Of a DNA stretch of 64,000 nucleotides, positions 40,801-52,800 are shown in pieces. The stretch is from the NCBI GenBank assembly GCA_028015205.1, contig JAPWFG010000020.1, positions 2,914,001 to 2,978,000 of the forward strand, given 5' to 3'. Every line of letters begins with the position of its first letter. The stretch's first letter is position 1. Below the pieces are notes generated by a model. The model was not told the DNA's origin and did not search any database. It was given only the letters and a program-made list of their open reading frames with translations. The stretch is from Mytilisepta virgata (taxonomy: Eukaryota; Mollusca; Bivalvia; Mytilida; Mytilidae). A program made the position numbers and the translations under genes.

Positions 40801-43800
40801 AATTCATTGAATAATTGTTTAATATGAAAGAACAGATATGGTGGATTGATTATTGTCAGAGATAAGAAGTCGAAATTAAATGAATGTTACTTTTATTATT
40901 GTTCTTCATCTTGAAGTTACACTTCTACATTAAATACAGAAAAATCTCTAACCAAAGCTACATCAACATGACCCAAAGGACAAGTGTGATCAGAATTGTA
41001 AACTCTATGTTGATAACGTCAGATAAATACAGAAATAAATCTCTCTCCGAGCAGCAACATTAGGATGACCCTAGGACAAGTTTGAGCAGAATTAAAAACT
41101 ATATGTTGATAACATCAGATCTTTTCAAGAATTACAGTGCAGAAGGCTAAGAAATTTTAACAAATAATGTGCCTAACAGTCTAAGAATGAAAGTGAAAAA
41201 AAAACAGACATAAACTATGACATGGCACATTAAGATACATGTTAGATAACTATACAGTAAAGTTTGTATGAATTTGGCAAATAGATGTATAGGCTGTACA
41301 AGACTTTAGATAAAAACATATTGTAAGAGTGAAACATTAAACATTGGGAATTTGCTTATGATGATAAAAATACATCCACAAGGCCATGGAAAATGAAACA
41401 TAAATTAAAGTTAGTGTAGTTTGTCTTTATTACTTGGTGGCAGTCATCCTATAGTGATCAGTCTGTCCATCCGTAACAAATCGTGTCTGCTCTATATTGT
41501 CACAATGTATATACCCCTCTGTAGGTCTAAGGTCAAAGTTGAGAACCCCATGTCCTGTGGTAAAGGTCGTGTCCACTCTATAACTTGAAAATGGTTGGAA
41601 GTTAAGTGAAGATACTTGGCATGGTTATTTACCACTGTGAAAAGGGGTGTCACGACTATTGTGCAAATCTCTAGGTCATTTTTTTTTAATGTTGAAAAAA
41701 TTAATTTGAAGTAATACCAATACAACGGTTTTCAAATGGTTGCTGCCCCACTAAAACCCATACTGTCCTTAGCAAATTTTCAGTTCTAAGCATTTACTAT
41801 TAGTATTCTTTTTTTCCCTGCGTCGCCAATGGTGAAAGCAGGTCTAGTAACCGCTTGACTCCATCTGTCCGTTCATCCGTCGTACTGTCCGTCTGTCCTT
41901 CCATCCATCCAAAAGACCTTGGGTCAGGGCCTAATCTAGGATTTTGAAGAGGGAGAAGTGACTTCTCCTTCCAGGATGGATTAGGGAGAAGTGGTCATTT
42001 TTTGTGGAGAAGTTGACTTTAATTCACAGTATCGGTGGTGCTTTTTTTGTGTGTCTGTTTTCAATGGCATATATATAAATAAAAGTAGACTCAAATCATA
42101 TATTTTATTACTTTTTTAGCAGCACGACAAATTTCACAGTGCCAAAGACCTTTTGGGTCTTCCTTATACCAATCAAAGCAATCTTGGCTCATAACTTTAC
42201 AAAACTTCTTTGACTTAACATTTTGATCAGTCTCATCTGTATTTTTTCTTTTTAAGTTTGATTTTGGTGATTGAGACTGATTTGGTTTTGTGGATTGAAC
42301 CCCTAACCAGTTAGCCAAAGACATAATATTGCATAAAGCAGTTTAATTTAATTATGTTATAGGTGTTAACAGAATTTTGAATTTGATAAACTATAAAAAA
42401 TTAGGACAGTTATATACAGTTTAATTTTCTTTTGATCTATTAATTTTAAGTACTTGAGTAATTTAATTTTCACAGCTTACCAATATATTTTATTATCAAA
42501 GGTTAAGTTGTCAAAACATTGTGTCATTGTAACTCGAGATCTCATACTCAATGTCACCCAAGCCAACTTTCAATCACATAACTAACCTATTAACGGCTAA
42601 TTATCTTTCATCATAGGTGTTTCATTGTAATCCTAACTGTAGAACAAAACAACAAGTTGACTTTGTGATTACGCAACATCGTCCTGATGCCATACATCTT
42701 CAATTCATAAACTAATGAAACGATATTTCGATTTCCCTTAAATAGTTTTGAATATAAAATTGAAATAGGTTTAAAGTCGCCGTTGTATTTATTTCAATCA
42801 AACTCTGACAATATAAGACGAGGGCCACTTCAAAATTTCGATTCTTGATGGTCACCATTTTGTTTCAAAAATTTACCTGTGCTAAAAATTTCACGAGTTA
42901 TCTCCCATTTACTGATATTTCGATAGCGACTTCACTTCGCCAAGAAATGAATAGGCCGGCGAGATTTAGCGATTTGGAAACTTCTTTGGCGACTTAAATC
43001 GTCATTTCACTGGCAAGATTATGGCCTGCCTTGGGTAAGCTTTCATCAAAGTTTTTTTGGCTTCAACAGAAGGGAATGATATTATATTCTGCCTGCAGCT
43101 TCATAACGTGTAAGCAATTTTTGGATATGTTGTGCAGCCACTTCCTGTTTGCCGATAGTTTGATATTCAACAATTCTCAAAACACTAGAAAAATTTTCAT
43201 GACAGTTTTCTTGGCTTCTACAAAAGGGAATGATTTTATATTTTGTCTGCAGCTTCATAATATTGAGTTCTAATGTGTTAACAATTTTTGGATCTGAATA
43301 ATGCATGCTGCGACGCAGGTCCAGACCCTGTTTTGGTCTTGTTTTTTGTTCACCTCAATGAAGTTGAGGGGGACTATTTGATTCACCCCTGGTGTCCATG
43401 TCCGTGTGCGCATCCGCGTCCACAGGCAGTTCTCAGTTACTAGTTGATATAGGGTCATATATTTTTGTATGCAGGTGCATGATGAAAAGACCGACCATGT
43501 GACATAAGATGAAGGTCACATGACCCATATTACACGGTTGACTGGCTTTTAAGCTTTATGTCAAAAATTTGGTGTGAGGGTGCATCTCAGGGAGTAACAC
43601 AACCTCCTACCAAAATTAGGTCACTCGTATTGCTTCATTGACTTAGGTTAAGTTTTACGTCTGAGTTCAGTTCTCCGATACCAAGCGATCTACAATCATT
43701 ACTTGCTGTAAGGTTGCATCTCGGGGAGCTACACAGCCACACACCAAAATTAGTGGGGGAATGAGGCGAACTTTGTAATCGTAGATTTCTGGGGTTTTTT

Positions 43801-46800
43801 CGGTCATAAAAAATTAGATTTTTCATAATTCTAAATATGCGTGTCAAAAAGCTATGGAGCAGGGCCATAAACATAACATAAATCAAACATCAAGCACTAT
43901 ATCTAGAGGTCACCTAATGGTCATCAATATTGCTAGTCCACACCATTCAATGAGCTCTGGATAGCTCCATATAACAATGAAAATAAGGCTATCTGGCCCT
44001 GCAATAAAATGTCCAAATATAACACTTTAACTGAAAATACATTGAATAAGATCACTCTCAATACATAACTGGAATTGGTTATTACTTCAAGTGCTTTATT
44101 ACTAAGCTTAACTTCAGTTTATCCATACAAAGTTTTGACCACAATTTATGTATGGCGGGGCCCACAGAGATGGATTTCATCTCCTTGATGTCTAGTATTT
44201 GTCTAATTTATCTTTATTAGCAGGATCTATTAGATCCACTACTCCAAAAGACACATCATCTGCTGTAGTATCATCTGCTCCAATTGTCATGACAACAGTG
44301 TCAATACCAGTTCCTGTTCCTGCCCTGTCAGCCATTGCTATGGCAAGCAGCAATATAAATAACTTGTCCACAGCATCTAGCAATTTATATATTAATGCAG
44401 CACAAACTCCTGGTGCTACACTGCCACAGTTCCAAAGTAGTCAGACTAATAATACACCAGTGACAAATGCCAACTCATCACCACGACCAAGCATTCTAAG
44501 GAAACGAACAAATGAAGGGTATGTACAGAGTTTTGGGGTATTTTTTCATAAATTTGTTCGCATAATATCTAATGGACAGGAAAAAATTTTTCCAGGATAA
44601 ATAGTACTTTTTTCATGAAATTTCTGGAAATTATGGTTAGGTACTTGTTTCTCCTAGTTTGTATAAATAAAAGAATATAGTATGCATCATTGTGACAACA
44701 TGTATCACATTACAACTCTGAGAAGACAAAGTAATTGTTCTACTTTTGTACAAAATATTACAAATTTCAGTTGTCTTTAGGTGTTTTATTTATAGACCAT
44801 ATTTAATATCTAAATTTGAATAAAAAAATTACATACGAGAAAGAAAAGTAATCTTTATGAAGTAATTTTGTAATTTAGTATGACAGTTGTAAAGAAACCT
44901 GTGTGTGGACTGAATACAATTCAAGAAAAACTGCCAGATCACAGTAGTCCTCGGCCTGATTCACGGACAGATTCTGCTCCACAGTCTAATACAAGTTCAC
45001 CTAAAACACCAGCCACACCTGCAGGGTAAGTTAAAAGTATTATACAGAATTTTATATACTGTAGATACATTATATTGTTGGATACAAATTTTTGTGTTTT
45101 TTTTTATGCTGTAGAACTACAGATTTACTTATCCAATGAAATATGTAGTTTGTTAAGTGTTAATACAAGAAAATTACAAGACCACAAAATTGGTTATCCA
45201 CTTTAAAAATATTTTTTATCAAAGCGCAAAAATTATTACTAACTAAAATAAATCAATTCACAGTACAAAAATAAAACTGTTGGAAGTGAAATATAACTCG
45301 CCAGATTTATTTTGTTGGAAAATCAAGTTAATTATTGGTGATATACCGTGTACATCAGACAGCTTCTTGTTTCCTGTAATCTACTATAAAACAGTTCAAT
45401 CTTCTATTCAGTGAGAGCCAGTCATCGACTGATACAGCATTATCTAGTGAGGCTACTACACCTACACAGAATGCGTTATCTGATTTACGAATAAAACAGG
45501 AACCACCAGATATGATAGAAAATGGTAAATACATACACATTGGTATGATCTTAGGTTAATAAACCATCAAAGTTAAATTATGGATTAGACACATCAATAG
45601 ATGTGACGGGTTACTTATAATTTTGAAGCAATTGTTTATCTTTAGGTGTTCTTATTATCAGTGACTAGATTAACAGTAGATAATGATTAATCACAATACT
45701 TTGATGCAAAAAACTAGTATTTAGATGAAATTAAAAGAGCATTTTTTTCTGGAAGCAAGTTTTTCCCTAACACCAAAATATTTTATGTATTAGCCTACAA
45801 ATAATGAAATAATTTTATGATTAATTTTAGGTTTTTCAAATAGTAATTCATTACTAAACAGTACGGAAACATCACCTAGAAAGAAGCCAAGAAAACAACT
45901 ACTGTAAGTATTTTACATGAATGTTTGAATATTACTACATGTATTAAGTCAAATCCACATTTTCATGAAATTACATTTAATCCAACCATTGAATGTGGTT
46001 GAGACATGAATTATGTTTATTTGTGGTCAAAACAGTTATTATTTCAGAAAACATTATTTTATTTATGAATTTCATATGTATAGAATCTTTTTCAATTTAA
46101 TTTAAGAAATATTCACTGCATAGCCCAGTTAATTTTATTGAATATCCTATGTAAAATAATATTTTTTTGTAAATGAAAGTATTTGGAGGTGATAAATGTT
46201 CTCATTAGTTTTGTAATTTTTATATTACAGACATGTGAATGAAGAGTTAAAAGATAGTTCATCATCAGATGAGGATGATTATGAAGATGATAAAACTGAT
46301 ATCAAGGAAGAAGAATTTGAATTCAAAGATGGTATTGTTATACATACTGTAAATTCAGAATTTATTGCATGCATTTATTATTGCGATTTTATCATTTTAG
46401 ACCAAAATGTGATTTTAACTTTTGCGATATTGAGAAAAATCCCGGTTTATTCATATAAAAAATTCCAAACTGTGAGTTTAAATTATTGCAATGTATTACA
46501 ACACTGTCGCATTTTTCGCAATAATAAAAAATCGGAATAATTTACAGTATATTATGACAAAATATGTCTGTGTTAGGATTAATCATGATTTTCTGAATAG
46601 CTTAAAGACAAAAATAAAAGTGGTTTGTTCAAGTCAGACATTTTTGAATGTTGTGATTTAATATGATAGCAAGCTTGCCTTGAATGATAGATTGAAGGTT
46701 CTATCACCATTCAGGTTAAACTAAAGACTTAAGTAGGATATTTGATACTTCTCTGTAGGAGTTGCTTGGATGGCTCTAAGTCAGAATAATCTGTATGTAA

Positions 46801-49800
46801 AGTGATATGAGTATTCCTGCTAACTGCTACAGGTTAAAATTCTGGCTAAGCATGTCAGTGTTGTACACACCCAATTGAAACCAAACTTGCCCTGAATCAT
46901 CCGTGGGGTATCTAGTTTAAAATTTGTTACTGGTGACCCCACCGACCAACCGATTTGTCAGCTGTTACTAAAAATAGAACATAAGGATAAAATTGTTAAA
47001 AAATGAAATGTAATAATACTCAAAAATCCTTCAAAGGTTAAATAGCTGCCAAAGTTTGGGTAAATGATACATTAGTGATCCCCTTTCAGAATTATGGTTT
47101 ATGACCCAAACTGCCATTAAACATGGCCATCACCACTACAAAAAATAATCAATAAAACATTCTTGTGAACCACTAAAGTATTTAAACCAAATATGATGGG
47201 AAGCTTCCTTGTGAGGTACTGACCAAGTTTGTTGCCCTTCAGCCATCCATTGTGTCCTCCTATGGGGACTTAGTTTTACATTTGACTATGGGAAATATAT
47301 CTAGAAAAATCTTGTTCTTGATAACTGCTGAACCAATTTAAACCAAATATGACTTGAAGGTTACTTCTGAGATACTGATTGAGAATTGATACTTTATTAA
47401 GAATTGCCCAAGGCCAAAGAAAAATGATTGTCTGTTTCCCCTAATCCAACTAGGTCAAATTTTAGTGCCGGGTCATCACTTTTTTTCCAGGAAGATATCA
47501 AAATTACATTTAAAAAAACTGCCGAGTGTCTTTTTACACAGCTTTTTGGATATTTATTTTGTGTCTACAATTTTGGTCATTTCTTTATCCAGCTCAGCTG
47601 TTCAGGTGGTGTTTTTGTTTCAATGTTGAGGTCATTGATCTATATTATGTATGCGCTTGAGGTAAAGGGAAAATGACGTTGATTTCAGACACATCTTTCA
47701 CCCAAAATAATTGATTTAAATTAATGCAGCCACCAATGTGCTGATTGCCAGTGTTTTGGCAGTCCTATTGAGAAAATGTTCTCATATATCTGAGGATGTA
47801 AAAATATGCAAAATTTTTTGCATACCAAAAGTCTTTATGATATCTTTACTGATCTTCACGGGAAGAGTAGTTCAAGACATTATCATGTAACAAAGTTGTT
47901 GTGTTTAATTCCCTTTTAATGTTTGTCTCGTCAGTTATTCATTGTATTTGTTGCACAAATCTTAAATTTATTTAAGGCCATTTATTTTTAATTAGTTGGT
48001 TTATGGATCTGCCGACCCAATTTTGCCGATTTGAAGAAATAAAATAAAATTGAAAATTTTGGTTTTTTATTACCGCCGACCCTCTGAAATCAGCCATCCC
48101 AAAAATAAATTAAAATCCTTTTTGCATCAAAATTTCATAAAAGATTATATTCCATTCGTCAAAAATAGATTATCCATCAATAAAATACTTGTAAACATGA
48201 TCCAAAAAAAAATCTATTTATAGATGTTAGTTGATGCCAATTTCCGAAACAAATTTTATGAAACGAATTTCTTAATAGAATCCATGCAGCTTTTAAGTTC
48301 GTTTTGTATGAATATCTTGATTCTGTAAGATATCGAATTCACTCATTTTATGTTGTAGTTGACGAGTCGGATTCCTTAAAAAGGGAACAGTCTACTGAAC
48401 AACACATTTCAAGATAGGGAATTAACTGATCATTTGCAACCTTTGTACATTTGGCAATATAACCAAGATTGTTCAAAAGTACATGATTTTCCCTCTTTTT
48501 TTTTCTTTTTTTTTCCCGACCGACCAACCCTATTTTTAAAAAAAAAAAATCCGTAAACCAATTAATTAAAAACAAAAGGCCTAACAAGACTAGGGCAAAG
48601 CATCTTTCCTGGAACATAACTATTAAAGAAGACAGGAAAACAAGAAGATAGGTCACCAAAGTAAGAATAGATAAATCCATGGACAGAGAGAAAGACCAGA
48701 AAACAACCTACAATACATACAACATGAACAGCCAAATAAGAACAACACATAAGAATAGAAAGTTGAATCGACAACACAGTCTGCAACCAAAAAATAGAAT
48801 AAGAGCAAATCAAAACCAGATATCACCAAAAAGAAAAAATACAAAAAAAATTAATTTTACATTGCCATTGGAATTATATAGAAAATCTTCTTCAGATCTA
48901 CTCAACCAATTGAAATCAAATATCACTTTAAAGTTCCTTGTGAGGTACTGACTGAGAGTTGTTACTTTTTTGGGGATCAGCCAACCAGTATGGCTGCCAG
49001 TGAGGAACTTAATTTTACATTGGACTCGGGGGGGAAGGGGGGGGGGGGGGAATACAGGAAATCTTCTTAAGAACTACTCAACCAATTGAAATCGAATATC
49101 ACTTTAAGGTTCCTTGTGAGGTACTGACTGAGAGTTGTTACTTTGTTGGGGATCAGCCAACCAGTATGGCTGTCAGTGAGGAACTTAATTTTACATTTGA
49201 CCCTGGGAAAAATGTAGAAAATCTTCTTAAGAATTACTCAACCAATTGAAATCAAATATCACTTTAAGGTTCCTTGTGAGGTACTGACTGAGAGTTGTTT
49301 AATTTGCCACTTTGTTGGGGATCGACAATCTTGTATTTAAGCCAGTTGGGGAGTTTGGACCCAACACGAAAAATATATCAAAACGTCTTCTTGAAAACTG
49401 CTGAACCAATTGAAACTAAATACGGTTTGAAGATTCCTTGTGAGGTACTTCTTGGAATTGTCTCTTAGTTCCTGGTAAACCAACCTATATGATTATTTGT
49501 TCTTACCGAGTCAAGAGTTGTGCATAAAAGCCGGATGACCAATACAGGCTCCATGGAGCCTCTAGTTTTCATAAAAGCTAACTAAGATGTTTTTTAATTT
49601 AGATTTTTTATAATGAATAATGGGTTATAGTATCATATGTATCGTAATGGAAAAACAAAAGTGATAAATTTGTCATAATAATCCTTTATATTATACTTAT
49701 TGATTTTTTTCTCATATTTATCTAAGTAAACTGCTCCAGTCCATATAATCGTATATGGACCAGAGCTCCAGGAAAATATATGATTTTTTACCGGAATCAC

Positions 49801-52800
49801 TAACAGGTTTGTTTTGTGTTTTAATTTTATTGTAAACATTCATCTGCTGGCCAAATTTCGGGCACTTCTCAGACAAATGAACATTACAAAGAATAATTGA
49901 TTCTGTAAATACGATTTAAAAGGGAGAAACTACAGTGTATTCGATAATTTCCATTGTTTCATGATTTTGTGCAGATACTAAAGTGAATGGTTTGCGGGAG
50001 GGAAATTTTTTTTCCAAATTGGCCACTTTTTAAAGGTTGTATCTGAAAAAACACTACTTTTTGAATTGATTATTGTTTAACGCTGAAAAGAAGATAATGT
50101 TAATATACATTGATATACACATTTTAAAAATTTCAGAATATGTTGATGATGAAGGTGTTCGATGGACATTAGAAAAAAATCGACCAAATGTTTCATTATT
50201 GAACTTTTATAACATTTCCTGGAAATCAAGGAATAATCATTTCCAAAGATACACAGATGTCAAACCAAAAGGTAAGCATTAGATAAAAGGGAAAAAAACA
50301 AAATAAAAAGAAATATTGTCAAATACAGTTTGATTTAATTGAAAATGATAGGAATTGATTTTTGTTTTTTTTCTCAAAAATGTTAAGTACAGTGCATTCT
50401 AGTTAGTTGTCAAGATGTGTTTAAGCTATTAGAATGATGTTTTCGAGCTTAAAAATTTCAAATAAGGTAAGAAAAATTTATTTTCTTGTTATGAAAAGAA
50501 TAGTTATATAAACACTGTCAGTTGTGAATAGGTGTGAAGTTGCCAATATTACTTTTTTTTGGTTAGCCTCTGATATTTATTATTATGTTGAAATCCACAG
50601 TATATATTTACATATTAAATATTAGGGTCTTGTGGTGGTCATATGCGGAATATTTGCCCAGTCTGAGTGACATATTACCAGACGCGAAGCATCTAATTTC
50701 TCATTTAAGAGGCAGCAACACTTCAAATACAATACTGTTATTTCTATTCTTATGCATTTGATTGTAAGAATTCAGTATGGCAGATTGTTATTAATGAACA
50801 TTTGGTTATGACATGTCAGTTGTAGAATTAATGACCTACTGTATCCAATGAAAAGACATGTTACATACATAAATTTAAGAATAGAAAATAACTCTAAAGT
50901 TCTTATAAAATAACTATTTAAATTTCCCAGGAAAAAGCAGTCTGAATAAAATAAACTATTTAAAATTATTACAAAAATGCACTCTAAAAGGTATCAGAAA
51001 ATGGTTTTCTCTCAATTTCACATTTAAATTTCTTATTACATTATGACATAAATTTTCAGATATGTTTTATTCATACATAAATTGTAATATTGTCTTATTC
51101 ATTTTCAGATGAAAGACGACCTACAGTCAATGAATTGTCAAATCAGAGAGGGGTAATACAGAAGGCAAGTGGTTGGAAATTGTATCACATGGCAGCACAA
51201 ATGGAAGATTTGGTAAGTATTGGGGGAGAATGAGCTTACAGAAAAATTTCAATATCTTTCATGTTAAATCAGAGTATAAGGTATACATCAGCTTTTTATA
51301 CGACCGCAAAATTTTTGCGGTCGTATATTGGCATGACGTTGGCGTCGTCGTCGTCGTCCGAAGACATTTGGTTTTCGCACTATAACTTTAGTATAAGTTA
51401 ATAGAAATCTATGAAAATTAAACACAAGGTTTATGACCACAAAAGGAAGGTTGGGATTGATTTTGGGAGTTTTGGTCCCAACAGTTTAAGAATCAGGGGC
51501 TAAAAAAGGGCCCAATAAGCATTTTTCTTGGTTTTCGCACAATAACTCTAGTATAAGTAAATAGAAATCTATGAAATTTTAACACAAGGTTTATGACCAC
51601 AAAAGGAAGGTTCGGATTGTTTTTGGGAGTTTTGGTCCCAACAGTTTAGGAGTTAGGGGCTAAAAAAGGGCCCAAATAAGCATTTTTCTTGGTTTTTGCA
51701 CAATAACTTTAGTATAAGTAAATAGAAATGTATGAAATTTAAACACAAGATTTATGACCACAAAAGGAAGGTTGGGATTGATTTTTGGAGTTTTGGTCCC
51801 AACAGTTTAGGAATTAGGGGCCAAAAGGGTCCAAAATTAAACTTTGTTTGATTTCATCGAAAATTGAACTATTGGGGTTCTTTGATATGCCGAATCTAAC
51901 TGTGCCTTTAGATTCTTAATTTTTGGTCCCGTTTTCAAATTGGTCTACATTAAGGTCCAAAGGGTCCAAAATTAAACTTAGTTTGATTTTAACAAAAATT
52001 GAATACTTTGGGTTCTTTGATATTCTGAATCTAAACATATACTTAGTTTTTTTATTTTGGGCCCATTTTTCAAGTTGGTCCAAATCGGGGTCCAAAATTC
52101 AACTTTGTTTGATTTCATCGAAAATTGAACTATTGGGGTTCTTTGATATGCCGAATCTAACCGTGCATTTAGATTCTTAATTTTTGGTCCCGTTTTCAAA
52201 TTGGTCTACATTAAGGTCCAAAGGGTCCAAAATTAAACTTAGTTTGATTTTAACAAAAATTGAATTCTTGGGGTTCTTTGATATGCTGAATCTAAACATG
52301 TACTTAGTTTTTTTATTATGGGCCCAGTTTTCAAGTTGGGCAAATCGGGGTCCAAAATTAAACTTTGTTTGATTTCATCGAAAATTGAACTATTGGGGTT
52401 CTTTTATATGCCGAATCTATCCATGCATTTAGATTCTTAATTTTTGGTCCCGTTTTCAAATTGGTCTACATTAAGGTCCAAAGGGTCCAAAATTAAACTT
52501 AGTTTGATTTTAACAAAAATTGAATTCTTGGGGTTCTTTGATATGCTGAATCTAAACATGTCCTTAGTTTTTTTATTATGGGCCCAGTTTTCAAGTTGAT
52601 CCAAATCGGGGTCCAAAATTCAACTTTGTTTGATTTCATCGAAAATTGAACTATTGGGGTTCTTTGATATGCCGAATCTAACCGTGCATTTAGATTCTTA
52701 ATTTTTGGTCCCGTTTTCAAATTGGTCTACATTAAGGTCCAAAGGGTCCAAAATTAAACTTCGTTTGATTTTAACAAAAATTGAATTCTTGGGGTTCTTT

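Larger units (their letters stand above)
46860..49565 (+). mobile_element. HC1 repeat, copy G (5' end lost, interrupted)
   Basis: HC1-type units ('ccaattgaaaccaaacttg', 'aaacatggcc', 'tgaggtactgac') occupy about 46860-47430 and 48870-49550. The 3' hairpin ggctccatggagcc (49547-49560) and tctag close it. The 5' cap was not found. The middle holds unrelated sequence, including the TIR element at 47996-48561, so it is probably a nested arrangement. Three units of about 175 bp near 48890-49310 are close copies. Confidence 0.55.

Noticed and set aside
48348..48844. Hydrophobic minus-strand frames up to 110 codons
   Set aside because: They come from A-rich plus-strand sequence, overlap each other in several frames and span an element boundary.
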